Source: RGVD01 sp040403075 (GTDB lineage: Bacteria > Bacteroidota > Bacteroidia > UKL13-3). Taken from it: a stretch of DNA of 64,000 nt. The stretch is from assembly GCA_040403075.1 (NCBI GenBank), contig JBBALJ010000005.1, positions 10,726 through 74,725 on the forward strand, read 5' to 3'. The stretch's first letter is position 1. Every line of letters begins with the position of its first letter. The notes under the pieces are model-generated. The model was not told the origin of the DNA. It did no database searches and saw only the letters and a list, made by a program, of their open reading frames with translations. This document shows positions 1 through 9,043 of this stretch, in pieces. The position numbers were made by a program, and so were the translations under genes.

Positions 1-154
1 CTATCAATTGTTTGTAATTATTTGGAATCATTTCGTTTAATAATTGTCCATACTCTTCATGGCCAAGTTTTGGATTCAATTGCTTTATTAATTCATAGCA
101 ATCCATCATTTCATGACTATTTATGAGGATTTTAAACTGTAGGGCACTTTCCAT
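1..154 (-). CDS. Partial protein, probable GNAT-family N-acetyltransferase (N-terminus only)
   Basis: An ORF opens with ATG at 154 on the minus strand and runs off the left edge, giving about 51 residues. The visible part contains KQLNPKLGHEEYGQLLNEM followed by IPNNYKQLIA. This resembles the N-terminal helices and first strand of GNAT acetyltransferases (an L-R/N-P-x-L segment, then a helix, then a strand leading to the acetyl-CoA core). The acetyl-CoA-binding motif would lie outside the window, so the family call is inference. The gene is followed on the other side by a terminator hairpin and is transcribed away from it. Confidence 0.5.
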   Translation of the reverse strand, partial: MESALQFKILINSHEMMDCYELIKQLNPKLGHEEYGQLLNEMIPNNYKQLI

Positions 155-186
155 AATTACAAAGATGGGTAGAAAAGGAATAAAAC

Positions 187-220
187 AAAAAGCCCTTTAG
201 TTTTCTCTAAAGGGCTTTTT
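187..220 (-). terminator. Rho-independent terminator
   Basis: Fourteen bases (187-200) pair with 207-220 around a 6-base loop, with AAAAA/TTTTT tails on both sides, so it could work in either direction. The only gene ending toward it is the minus-strand flavin-reductase-like gene whose stop is at 415. The rest of the 155-414 gap is AT-rich with no other recognisable feature. Confidence 0.75.
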
Positions 221-414
221 AAGTATATGAGTTTGAAAAAAGTATTATGCAAACTATATAGAGAAGATTGTGCCAAAAAACTTTAATCAAATAAGATATT
301 TATTAAAACTTTGATTTTCAATATTTAAAATATTTTTCACCTATCATTGAAAATGGTCTTGTATTTCTGTTTGTACAAAAAGAACACAAATTTGTACAGC
401 AAAAAAACAGACAC

Positions 415-1305
415 TTAGCTCAAAAGTACTTTCCAAGCATCTTGCACTTTGTTATTTTCTAAAAGTTGTTGAGCCATTTTGTGCAATAATAATTCTAATT
501 TGAATTTATCATCACTATGTAATTGGTGAAGTTTATTTAAGTCTTTGTTCATGTGCTTGTAGATGGCTACGCTATCTAAATCCGGAATTTGTTCAACATT
601 GGCAAGCATACCCAAATCATTGCCGGTTAGAATTTTACTTAATCTAATTTTATCAGGCAAAGCATCCACCCCAATGCCAAGGTTTCTTGCAGGTTTTGGC
701 ACTTCAAACAAAGCATTACCGCTTGCTCTAACGTACCAATCGCTTCCAAGACGACCTACTAGATCCATTTTATGTTGATCAATTTTGCCATCAGCCGTTA
801 ATACATCAGGCGAAATATGCATGAGTAACATTTCAGCGATAATTAAATTACCAGCTCCGCCTTCTGTTCCCGTTTCAATAATATCAACCACCTTGCACTC
901 AAACTGCACCGGACTTTCCTTAACCCTGAAAGGTTTTACTTTTACTGAGGCAATGGGTGTAAATCCCGCTTTGGTAAATTCGTTCACACCTTTTGGATAC
1001 TCGCAACTGGCAAGGCTCATTTGTTGAACCATGCTATAATTCACAATGTTTATCACTACTTCACCTGTTTCAATAACATTTTGCAAGGTGTGTTTGGTGG
1101 TGTTATCTCTCACCCTGCGGGCAGGAGAAAAAATAATACGCGTAGGGTTAGAACCAAAAATATTGAAGAAGCTAAATGGACTTAAATTTGGATAGCCCTC
1201 CATATCTATTGTGCTCGCAAAGCAAATGGGTCTAGGGGCAATTGCGGTTAATAAGGCATTGTGAAATTCTGCTAATGGTAAATCTTTTGGTCCGATGGTT
1301 TTCAT
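415..1305 (-). CDS. Flavin reductase-like (FMN-binding split-barrel) protein
   Basis: The protein belongs to the flavin reductase-like domain family (DIM6/NTAB type), small FMN-binding split barrels that reduce flavins or act as flavoproteins. The FMN-site signature is visible near the N-terminus: an AIAPRPI stretch followed by a short strand and NLSPFSFFN, and later SPARRVRDNTTKHT. The C-terminal third (from about residue 215 on) is a helical extension common in Bacteroidota members and of unknown role. An ATG at 1333-1335 would add ten residues. I prefer the ATG at 1303-1305 because the protein then starts MKTIGPKDLP, the usual family start. The physiological substrate cannot be deduced. 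It is a single gene with no operon partner. Confidence 0.88.
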   Translation of the reverse strand: MKTIGPKDLPLAEFHNALLTAIAPRPICFASTIDMEGYPNLSPFSFFNIFGSNPTRIIFSPARRVRDNTTKHTLQNVIETGEVVINIVNYSMVQQMSLASCEYPKGVNEFTKAGFTPIASVKVKPFRVKESPVQFECKVVDIIETGTEGGAGNLIIAEMLLMHISPDVLTADGKIDQHKMDLVGRLGSDWYVRASGNALFEVPKPARNLGIGVDALPDKIRLSKILTGNDLGMLANVEQIPDLDSVAIYKHMNKDLNKLHQLHSDDKFKLELLLHKMAQQLLENNKVQDAWKVLLS

Positions 1306-1479
1306 TAATAGGTCTGTCGAAAATTGAGGTGGCAAATTAGCTAGAAATTTGGAATGTTGAATCCATTTGATTTTGAAAAGTATAAATAATGCATTTCAAT
1401 TCTTGATGCTTCAACAAATTTTCAAGAAGAAATCTGAATTAAAAGTCAAATGAAATCTAGACTTTAGAATCCTATATGA

Positions 1480-2754
1480 TTAACCAGCCAAGGCCTTCAC
1501 CATGGCTTGGGCTTTTAACAAACACTCTTCATATTCCAACTCAGCATCGCTATCATAAGTGATGGCGCTTCCCACTTCAAACGAAATATAGTGGCTTGAA
1601 GAATTGTATTGTATACTTCTAATTACAACATTGAAATCGAAGTCAGAATTGGGAGCAAAGTAGCCTATAGCGCCACTATATAAGCCACGTTTGGTATTTT
1701 CATATTTTTCAATCAATTCCATCGCCATCACTTTGGGTGCACCTGTCATACTTCCCATAGGAAATGCATTTTTTATAGAATCAACCGTAGAGGTAGATTC
1801 ATTAATATGAGATGAAACCGTTGAAATCATTTGATGCACTTGGCTAAAAGAGTAAATGCCAAACAATTCTTCCACTTTTATTGAACCTGTTTTTGAACTT
1901 CGAGCTAAGTCGTTTCTCACCAAGTCAACAATCATCAAGTTCTCAGCTCTTTCTTTTTCAGAATGTAATAATTGTTGAATCAAGTTCTCGTCTTCTTGTG
2001 AATTAGTGCCTCTTTTAACTGTGCCTTTAATCGGTTGTGAATAGAGGGTTTCACCACGTTTTTTAATAAAACGTTCAGGACTTGCACATAAAACAAATTT
2101 ATCCTTTACTCTAAGGAAAGCTCCAAATGGAGTAGGGGAGAACTGCTTTAGTTTCTGATATACATGGTATGGATCTATAAGTGCATGCTCATCAAAAAAC
2201 TCCACGCAATAGTTTAATTCATATACATCACCTTCGATAATATGTTGTTGAATGGCTTTTACATTTTCTATATACTTTTCACGACTTACTTTAGGCTTGA
2301 TATGAACAGGGTGGTAAGGGAAATGCGATGTTTCGGTTGATAGTATTTCGTCTAATAAAAGGTGATTGGGACTTTGAATTAAATATTTCCCATCATTAAA
2401 AATCACAATCAAATGAAGTGGTTTAAAAAAATACAGCTCATCAAAACCAATATTATCAGGATGAACAGATTTCAATTTTTCAATTTGGTTTTTTAAATCG
2501 TAGCTTAAATATCCCAAAAGATAGTCTTGTCCATTTTGACAAACGGCTTCATTCAATTCCTCCCAATCTCTGTGACCTGTTCCTTTATGTTCCTCCTTTA
2601 TCCCCGCAGCAATCATATATTCCACATCACTTAAACCAAGCGCATTGATGCTGTCGTTATTGTCGAGCATGCAACATACATCGAAGCTTCGAAGCCATTC
2701 GATGGTCTTCAGTTTGAAGTTTTTTATATCATGAGGAAAATGCATTGACATCAA
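1480..2754 (-). CDS. pabB: Aminodeoxychorismate synthase component I
   Basis: This is a chorismate-utilising enzyme of 424 residues that aminates chorismate to 4-amino-4-deoxychorismate for folate synthesis in the cytoplasm. The decisive motif is PIKGT at residues 241-245: Lys243 marks PabB, whereas TrpE has PIAGT. Other family blocks are ENLMIVDLVRNDLA, and MGSMTGAPKVMAMELI followed by RGLYSGAIGYF. The N-terminal half is shorter and less conserved than in E. coli, as is usual in this phylum. No glutamine amidotransferase (PabA) or lyase (PabC) gene lies next to it, so ammonia supply is from elsewhere. The start is ATG; in-frame methionines at positions 2 and 4 are alternatives. Confidence 0.93.
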   Translation of the reverse strand: MMSMHFPHDIKNFKLKTIEWLRSFDVCCMLDNNDSINALGLSDVEYMIAAGIKEEHKGTGHRDWEELNEAVCQNGQDYLLGYLSYDLKNQIEKLKSVHPDNIGFDELYFFKPLHLIVIFNDGKYLIQSPNHLLLDEILSTETSHFPYHPVHIKPKVSREKYIENVKAIQQHIIEGDVYELNYCVEFFDEHALIDPYHVYQKLKQFSPTPFGAFLRVKDKFVLCASPERFIKKRGETLYSQPIKGTVKRGTNSQEDENLIQQLLHSEKERAENLMIVDLVRNDLARSSKTGSIKVEELFGIYSFSQVHQMISTVSSHINESTSTVDSIKNAFPMGSMTGAPKVMAMELIEKYENTKRGLYSGAIGYFAPNSDFDFNVVIRSIQYNSSSHYISFEVGSAITYDSDAELEYEECLLKAQAMVKALAG

Positions 2755-2845
2755 TTATTGAGTAGGTAAAATTATCGAAACAATAATATGGAAAATTTTG
2801 GATTGCAAATGTTTTCTAATTTCAAGTTCGTTTTAGGACAACTGA

Positions 2846-2853
2846 TATATTTG
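2846..2853 (+). promoter_or_regulatory. Candidate Bacteroidota -7 promoter box
   Basis: TATATTTG matches the Bacteroidota -7 consensus TAnnTTTG in the 268-base gap before the beta-helix gene. No clear TTTG -33 box is found at the expected distance, and the implied leader is long (about 160 bases). The rest of the gap is poly-A/T rich without other recognisable structure. Confidence 0.35.
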
Positions 2854-3022
2854 CATTTGGATTATACTATTTGATAAAAAAAACACTACTATTTAATATT
2901 GATTTCCCGTTATTATTTAAATTTTTGCATAGTTGGATTAAAAATTGTCGTTGAATTAGTTTTTTTGTTTGGCTTGATAGTTTTTTATTTTTAATTCGCA
3001 TTAAATCTATTTAAAATTCATT

Positions 3023-4984
3023 ATGAAAAAAATTATCATTTTTACAACCTTTGTTTGTCTTTCAATAAGGGTATTTTGTTCTCAAGTCATAGTACCTGCA
3101 GCGACCGAGGTAGTAAACCAAGGTAGCAGCTATTATAATCCATCGAATAATACAACTACCCAAATACCAATTGGCACTGGGTTGGTAGTTTATAACTTTT
3201 TATATGTCAATTTAGGCGCTGGTGATACCCTTGCAATAGATGCTACAACTTCTATAGGAGCTGGAGTATATACCCGCAATCCTTTACAAATAAGAAATAT
3301 TAGCGGTACAACATTATCTCCCGTTATTATTAAAAATGTGTCTAATAAAATTGTACAAATAACCCAAGTAAACAATGGAAGTTATTATGGTCTGAATTTT
3401 AAAGGCTGCAGCAATATTAAGGTTAGCGGTTTTGATGGCAGCAGTGCGTATAATCTAAGGGTGAAAAATTTTAATAATTCTAGCGCTATGGGATTTTCTT
3501 TTGATTTGTCTCGAAATATTGAATTAGAGTATACTGAAATAGGGTACGTTGGAGCACAAGCAATACAATTTAAATCAGGCGAAGCTGTCAATGGCAATAA
3601 TGCTATTGTAGATACCGCTTATTGCAGGCAGTTTGTAAATTTGGGAAGTCTGGGTAATGGCAAATTTCACCATAACTATATTCATGGTTGTGGGGCAGAA
3701 GGTTTTTACATTGGTTCAACTAATTATGATAATGGCGATGGTATAGCAATAACAATTAATACCACCTTTGCCAATAGTTTACCGGTTAATAGTTTGATAT
3801 ATTATTATAACAATAGTTGGAGGTATTTACCTCATTTTGCTGACACCATTTTAGTTTATAACAATTGGACGGATAGCACAGGTTGGGATGGGATTCAAGT
3901 AGCAATGTCTAAGACTTACAGAGTTTATAACAATACGGTTACAAATTACGGTACAAAAAAAGATGCAAACCAAATGTATGGTATCATTATTGGTTCTCCT
4001 TCAAAGGGTGAAACGTTTAATAATACTATAAATTCAGGAAGTGGAAGTGCATTTCAATGTTTCGGTTTGGTTAACCGCTTTTATAATAATTTTATTAGCA
4101 ATGCCAATTTAAACCATAAAGAATCAGTGTGGTGGGCAATTAATAGTATTTATTTTAATGATAAATCTTGTACTTCTCAATCATTAACTCGAATGGGTTT
4201 AACTGGTAGAAGCCAAACATTATTTGAAGCTTCACATAATACTATAATTATGAATCAAAATGATAGTGGAAGAGCCATTATGTTTATGCAGAATTATGCT
4301 AATCAAACAGTTTCTAGATGTTATAATAACATAGGAGTAAGTGATATTTATCCAAGCATTTTAAACAATCCAGTTATTACGTTAAATCGTGCATTGTTTA
4401 TCGCTAATCCTCAACAAAATAATTTTAGTAATACAAACAATTTTGTTTCAAGTGACATACAAACAATAAATTTCGTGAATCCAGCGGCCAATGATTATAC
4501 CCTATCATGGAATACAAGTAGTACGGTAAATCGCAGTGCATCAGCATTAACCAACTCGTCTCAAGATAATATTTGGTTAGATAAAAATGGTCGTTCTAGA
4601 AGCATTGATGCTAAAACAGGTTTAAGTTTTTCAAAGCCAAGTTATGGATGCTATGAAGTTGAGGACACAGCCAGTGGCTCCCAATTAAGCAAATCATTAT
4701 CAGATAATAATTCCATTACCTTGTGGCCAAACCCAATTAATAGAAATGAGATTCAACAAATATTTGTTGCAGTTAATAATGATAAAATTAACGAAAATTC
4801 AACTTCAGCTACTATTGAATTAATTGATATTGCAGGTAAATCTAAAATGTTTGGCGGCTCATTCATGAATGGATTATTTAAATCAATTGAAATTGACTTT
4901 AACCAGTTAAGTAAAGGTATTTATTTTGCTAGATTGAATGTTGATGGAGTTTCAATTAGTTGCCAAAGAATTCTAATAAAATAA
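3023..4984 (+). CDS. Secreted right-handed beta-helix protein with T9SS sorting domain
   Basis: 653 residues. A signal peptide (Lys-rich start, hydrophobic core, ending VFCSQ) is followed by a long Asn/Gly-rich region, about residues 40-540, with repeated short strands such as FHHNYIHGCGAEGFYIG and YRVYNNTVTNYGT. This is the pattern of pectate-lyase-like right-handed beta-helices (parallel beta-helix repeat proteins). The last 85 or so residues form a type A T9SS sorting domain: WPNPINRNE early and LSKGIYFARLNVDG near the end, closing with ILIK. It is therefore expected to be exported across the outer membrane and anchored or released. Catalytic residues of a polysaccharide lyase cannot be assigned. 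The gene stands alone and ends at a strong hairpin. Confidence 0.88.
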   Translation: MKKIIIFTTFVCLSIRVFCSQVIVPAATEVVNQGSSYYNPSNNTTTQIPIGTGLVVYNFLYVNLGAGDTLAIDATTSIGAGVYTRNPLQIRNISGTTLSPVIIKNVSNKIVQITQVNNGSYYGLNFKGCSNIKVSGFDGSSAYNLRVKNFNNSSAMGFSFDLSRNIELEYTEIGYVGAQAIQFKSGEAVNGNNAIVDTAYCRQFVNLGSLGNGKFHHNYIHGCGAEGFYIGSTNYDNGDGIAITINTTFANSLPVNSLIYYYNNSWRYLPHFADTILVYNNWTDSTGWDGIQVAMSKTYRVYNNTVTNYGTKKDANQMYGIIIGSPSKGETFNNTINSGSGSAFQCFGLVNRFYNNFISNANLNHKESVWWAINSIYFNDKSCTSQSLTRMGLTGRSQTLFEASHNTIIMNQNDSGRAIMFMQNYANQTVSRCYNNIGVSDIYPSILNNPVITLNRALFIANPQQNNFSNTNNFVSSDIQTINFVNPAANDYTLSWNTSSTVNRSASALTNSSQDNIWLDKNGRSRSIDAKTGLSFSKPSYGCYEVEDTASGSQLSKSLSDNNSITLWPNPINRNEIQQIFVAVNNDKINENSTSATIELIDIAGKSKMFGGSFMNGLFKSIEIDFNQLSKGIYFARLNVDGVSISCQRILIK

Positions 4985-5003
4985 TGATTTAAAATTTAAT
5001 ATT

Positions 5004-5040
5004 AACAAACCCCTTTGCAAATAAGCAAAAGGGGTTTGTT
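5004..5040 (+). terminator. Rho-independent terminator between convergent genes
   Basis: AACAAACCCCTTTGC pairs with GCAAAAGGGGTTTGTT around a short AT loop with one bulged A. It lies 20 bases after the stop of the beta-helix gene and just beyond the stop of the convergent GMC gene, so it probably serves both. Confidence 0.8.
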
Positions 5041-5086
5041 TATTTATATCTACAGATAACCTAAGGATTTTTTTTACGATAAGGTA

Positions 5087-6796
5087 TTAAAGATTTTGTT
5101 TATTTAATTCATCTACTGCAAATTGACAAGCACGCGCAGTTAGTGCCATATAGGTAAGCGATGGGTTTTGACATCCACCTGAAGTCATGGCACTGCCATC
5201 AGTGATAAAAACATTTTTCACGTCATGCATTTGGTTGTGGGCATTCAATACTGATGTTTTAGGATCATTTCCCATGCGGGCAGTTCCCATTTCATGAATA
5301 GTAGTGCCAGGATTCAAATAATCAAATGGTTTAATATTTTTAAAACCTGTTTTATCAAACATTTCAATGGCGTTTAATTGTGCATCTTTGCGCATCGCTA
5401 TTTCATTTGCACCATATTCAAATTGAATATTAACAAGGGGTAATCCCCATTGATCTTTTTTGTTTTCATCAAGCCATATTTTATTTTCAGGGTTTGGTAA
5501 ACATTCGCCCCAAGCTCCCATAAACATAGTCCAAGGACCAGGAACTGTTAATTTGTTTTTAAATTCATCACCAAAGCTATCATCTTCTTTCATCACATCA
5601 GGCCATTCACTTCTTTCTGCATCCGCTTGAAAACCGTAACCTCTTATAAAATCAGGATGTTTATTATTATCATTTAAGTTTCTAAATCTTGGAATATAAA
5701 TACCTCCAGGCCTACGTCCAACATAGTATTTTTCTTTAAATCCATCATACTCGGCAGTCGCTCCGATTCCCTTATGATGATCCATCAAATTTTTGCCTAC
5801 TTGTCCACTGCTATTGCCGAATCCATCAGGAAAATAACTTGATTTTGAATTTAATAAAATGGCAGCTGTTGCAATTGTAGAGGCATTAATGAATATGATT
5901 TTTGCAAAGAATTCTGAAATTTCTTTTGTTAATTCATCTATAATTCTAACACCTTTGGCCTTTTTTGTATTCGGATCATAAATTATTTCTTGCACAATAG
6001 CATGAGGTCTAAGGGTTAAGTTACCAGTAGCATTGGCCGCAGGTAATGAAGCTGAATTACTACTAAAATAACCACTATAAGGGCAACCTCGGCTACACAA
6101 ATTACGATATTGACAGGGTCCTCTTCCTTTATAGCCTTTGGTTAAATTGGCTAAACGCGACATGATAACCCAACGTTCATCATAATTCTTTTTAATGGAC
6201 TCTGCAAAATGTTGTTCAAGGCAATTCATCTCCATAGCAGGTAAATAATCACCATGAGGTAAATGAGGAACTGAATCTGCATTGCCACTGACGCCAATAA
6301 AATCTTCAGCATATTTATACCAAGGCTCCAAGTCTTTGTATCTGATAGGCCAATCAACACCATAACCATCTTTTGCATTTGCTTCAAAATCCAAATCACT
6401 TAACCTATAAACCTGCCTTCCCCAAGTTAATGAACGGCCACCTACTTGATAACCTCTAATCCAATAGAAAGGTTTATGCTGGATATATGGATGCTCTTGA
6501 TCATTAACATAAAATGGTCTGCTACCAGGATTATAACTGAAGCTTTGAATGGGGTTTGTGGCTTTATCTTCATCAGTTAACTCCATCCTGTTTTCAAATT
6601 CCCATGGATGTTTCATAGCATTTGTATAATCAATTCCATGCTTTACATCCCTACCTCTTTCAAGTACCAATGTTTTTAATCCTTTTTCACAAAGTTCTTT
6701 TGCAGCATAACCACCCGTAATACCACTTCCAATAACAATAGCGTCATAGGTATTGAGTGCTTTTGATTTTAAATGTATGTTTAATGAATCGCTCAT
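5087..6796 (-). CDS. GMC-family FAD-dependent dehydrogenase, catalytic subunit
   Basis: This 569-residue flavoprotein is of the glucose-methanol-choline oxidoreductase family, which oxidises alcohol groups of sugars or related compounds. The FAD dinucleotide motif VIGSGITGG is at residues 21-29, and the family C-terminal block HEMGTARMGNDP with NVFITDGSAM is present. A cysteine cluster CQYRNLCSRGC lies near residue 230. Iron-sulfur-containing sugar dehydrogenases of this family carry a comparable cysteine triad, so a cluster is possible but not shown. The start lies 6 bases after the stop of the small-subunit gene, so the two are co-transcribed. This order (small subunit, then flavoprotein) is that of FAD-dependent glucose dehydrogenase gamma-alpha complexes. 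No signal peptide is visible; export would depend on the partner. The substrate is unknown. Confidence 0.92.
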   Translation of the reverse strand: MSDSLNIHLKSKALNTYDAIVIGSGITGGYAAKELCEKGLKTLVLERGRDVKHGIDYTNAMKHPWEFENRMELTDEDKATNPIQSFSYNPGSRPFYVNDQEHPYIQHKPFYWIRGYQVGGRSLTWGRQVYRLSDLDFEANAKDGYGVDWPIRYKDLEPWYKYAEDFIGVSGNADSVPHLPHGDYLPAMEMNCLEQHFAESIKKNYDERWVIMSRLANLTKGYKGRGPCQYRNLCSRGCPYSGYFSSNSASLPAANATGNLTLRPHAIVQEIIYDPNTKKAKGVRIIDELTKEISEFFAKIIFINASTIATAAILLNSKSSYFPDGFGNSSGQVGKNLMDHHKGIGATAEYDGFKEKYYVGRRPGGIYIPRFRNLNDNNKHPDFIRGYGFQADAERSEWPDVMKEDDSFGDEFKNKLTVPGPWTMFMGAWGECLPNPENKIWLDENKKDQWGLPLVNIQFEYGANEIAMRKDAQLNAIEMFDKTGFKNIKPFDYLNPGTTIHEMGTARMGNDPKTSVLNAHNQMHDVKNVFITDGSAMTSGGCQNPSLTYMALTARACQFAVDELNKQNL

Positions 6797-6802
6797 ATTC
6801 TC

Positions 6803-7378
6803 TTATTTAGTAGCCCAAGATTTTTGCCCTCTCACATAATCACTGCAAGCTATAAACTTGGTTGGTACATAGTCGTAAGCCAATCCCTGTTGTGCGCCAA
6901 TAATTGATGTACAATAACCTATGGTGGTGGTTTCTCTTAGAATGGTGAAGAAGGGTTTTCCAAGTAATTTGCTTTGAATTTTTTCGACTTTTGAATTAAA
7001 AGACTTGGCTTGATTTTGAAAGTGTTTAAGCACTTCTGATTGTTGAGATTTGTCTAATTTAGAAAATTCTTGGTTGAATTTACTTTGGGAATAATCCTGC
7101 AAATCTTTTAAACCATTAATGAAATTGTTTTTATGTTTAACATCTCTCGATTGAGCAATGGAATAAATAACATATTCATGAACCATGGCCATTTTAGCCC
7201 CTGGACTATCAGATTTGGGTATGATGGCTTCGCACAAGTCTGCAATAAGTTCTTTGTTTTTCTCTAGATAATTTATATCAGGTGTAGCGCTTGATTTAAA
7301 GAATTTAAATCCATAATAAGAAGCCAATGAACCAACACCTAAAATGGCAATAGAACCAATAAATTTTTTCCTATTCAT
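6803..7378 (-). CDS. Gluconate 2-dehydrogenase subunit 3-like protein (GMC partner)
   Basis: 191 residues. It starts MNRKKFIGSIAILGVGSLASYYG, an N-terminal signal or anchor helix resembling a Tat leader but with only one clear Arg (NRKKF rather than RR). The body matches the gluconate 2-dehydrogenase subunit 3 family: LCEAIIPKSDSPGA near the N-terminus and TTTIGYCTSIIGAQQGLAYD near the end. In characterised sugar dehydrogenases this small subunit escorts the flavoprotein to the periplasm and helps maturation. It is the first gene of a two-gene operon with the GMC flavoprotein. No cytochrome c subunit gene follows. The 219-base gap upstream (7379-7597) is AT-rich with nothing I can name. Confidence 0.87.
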   Translation of the reverse strand: MNRKKFIGSIAILGVGSLASYYGFKFFKSSATPDINYLEKNKELIADLCEAIIPKSDSPGAKMAMVHEYVIYSIAQSRDVKHKNNFINGLKDLQDYSQSKFNQEFSKLDKSQQSEVLKHFQNQAKSFNSKVEKIQSKLLGKPFFTILRETTTIGYCTSIIGAQQGLAYDYVPTKFIACSDYVRGQKSWATK

Positions 7379-7597
7379 TTGTCGACTTTAAAATTTGTAA
7401 GCGCAATTTATAAATACTAGTTAATTTTTTTTAAATCTTTTTACCTGGTATTTCAATTGAATTGTTAATTTGATTTAAAAGATTATCTTTTTTGTCAACT
7501 TCGAAAAAAGTATAAATAAGTTATTTATTAGGCATCCTTTTTAGTGGTTTATAGAGTTTTTATAAAATAAATAAAAGATTCAATGTGTTCAGTAATT

Positions 7598-9043
7598 TTA
7601 CTTGGCAATTTCTTTTACTGTATCTTCATTTTCTTCCTTTTCCCATTTTATGCATACAAACATATACACCATGGTCATATACATAACAATACTAGTTGGG
7701 AATTGACCAAAAACCTGATTACCATAGCTGGCACATAAAATTCCAAAATACCCACAAACCAGAGCCATCATTTTCTGTCTTGTATCAGGGTTTTTTATTC
7801 TGAAGCAATTTACAATTCCCACAATTAATACAATGAGTATATGAATAATATGTATGACTAATCCGATAATACCTGTTTCAACCCAAATTTTTACATACCA
7901 ACTATCCAAAGCAATCCCACTTAAAAACCTTCCAGGGTAAAATCTTTCACCAAATCCTGCACCACTTCCAATACCTCCACCCAAAGGTCGCGATTTTAAA
8001 TAAGCTCTTAACAATTTTTGGTTGTCAAGCCTTACCTGCAATGAAGCATCATTTGGGTCTAATGCTGTTCTCATTCTATATATTTGATAATTTGTATTGC
8101 CAATGGTTGTGAATTTTAGGAAGGCAAATGCTAGAAATCCAATGGTGGCACCAATAACTAATACCTTGAAATTACGTATTAAGAATAGGTATAAAAATCC
8201 TCCTGAAGCCAATACAAATAATGGCCCGCGACTACCTGACATTGCGTATCCCCAAAAAGTAATGGCTGCTATGATTCCCCATCTAATTTTTGCTTTTTTC
8301 TCATAAGGACCAACTGCCATTAATAGACAAAATAAACATGCCTCAGCCATAGCTGCACCAAATTGGCCAGCATCACTAAAAAAAGAAAAAATCCTTAATC
8401 TACCCTGAATAAAGTGTGTAATCTTTCCTCCATCATCTAGCCATTTTTGTTCGCCTGCTGTTAATCCAATATAACTCATCTTGAAGGCATATAAGGCGGC
8501 TATCAATGACCATGTGATCCAAATTTTTATGAAGCCATCCAAATCTTTTTTCTTATTGGCCCACATTAGCGTCAAGGGTATTACCATTATTTGATATAAA
8601 GCTATTCCCCTTCCTGAATAAAACCATGCCTCTTTGCTGGTAGCCTCAGGATTTACCAATTCCAACAATGCATAGGAAAACCACATCAAAGACATATAAA
8701 AAACCCAACTATTAGCTGAGCCTTTATTTGATTTAAAAATTCCACCAATTAAAGAAAGCATTAAAACACTATCTACTCCCAGTCCAAATGGAATATCAGG
8801 TGAAATAAAGCGTTGTAGACCATTAGAAAAAAAACTATAATGAAAGGTAATTAATAGCCCTAATTTAGGATTTTTAAAAATCATTCCAATAAGGGTAATG
8901 ACAAAAGGAAGTGCAACTAAAATTCCACCTAAGGCAATTCCATATACTGACAGCGCATATCCTAAACCTACGGCCAATAATAGCACCATGATATAATTAA
9001 TTATATCCTTTTTAATGCTATTTTCCCCATTTATTTCACTCAT
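7598..9043 (-). CDS. O-antigen ligase/polymerase-like membrane protein (Wzy-type)
   Basis: 481 residues, with roughly ten to twelve hydrophobic segments along the whole length, and SGSRGPLFVLASGGFLY plus a large periplasmic loop containing RPLGGGIGSGAGFGERFYPG. These are hallmarks of the O-antigen ligase/Wzy polymerase superfamily (Wzy_C type), which polymerises or transfers undecaprenyl-linked glycans at the periplasmic face of the inner membrane. Its start codon directly abuts the stop of the Wzz-like gene (9043/9044), making it the third gene of an exopolysaccharide operon. Polymerase is more likely than ligase given that partner. A C-terminal Lys/Glu-rich tail is cytoplasmic. Confidence 0.85.
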   Translation of the reverse strand: MSEINGENSIKKDIINYIMVLLLAVGLGYALSVYGIALGGILVALPFVITLIGMIFKNPKLGLLITFHYSFFSNGLQRFISPDIPFGLGVDSVLMLSLIGGIFKSNKGSANSWVFYMSLMWFSYALLELVNPEATSKEAWFYSGRGIALYQIMVIPLTLMWANKKKDLDGFIKIWITWSLIAALYAFKMSYIGLTAGEQKWLDDGGKITHFIQGRLRIFSFFSDAGQFGAAMAEACLFCLLMAVGPYEKKAKIRWGIIAAITFWGYAMSGSRGPLFVLASGGFLYLFLIRNFKVLVIGATIGFLAFAFLKFTTIGNTNYQIYRMRTALDPNDASLQVRLDNQKLLRAYLKSRPLGGGIGSGAGFGERFYPGRFLSGIALDSWYVKIWVETGIIGLVIHIIHILIVLIVGIVNCFRIKNPDTRQKMMALVCGYFGILCASYGNQVFGQFPTSIVMYMTMVYMFVCIKWEKEENEDTVKEIAK

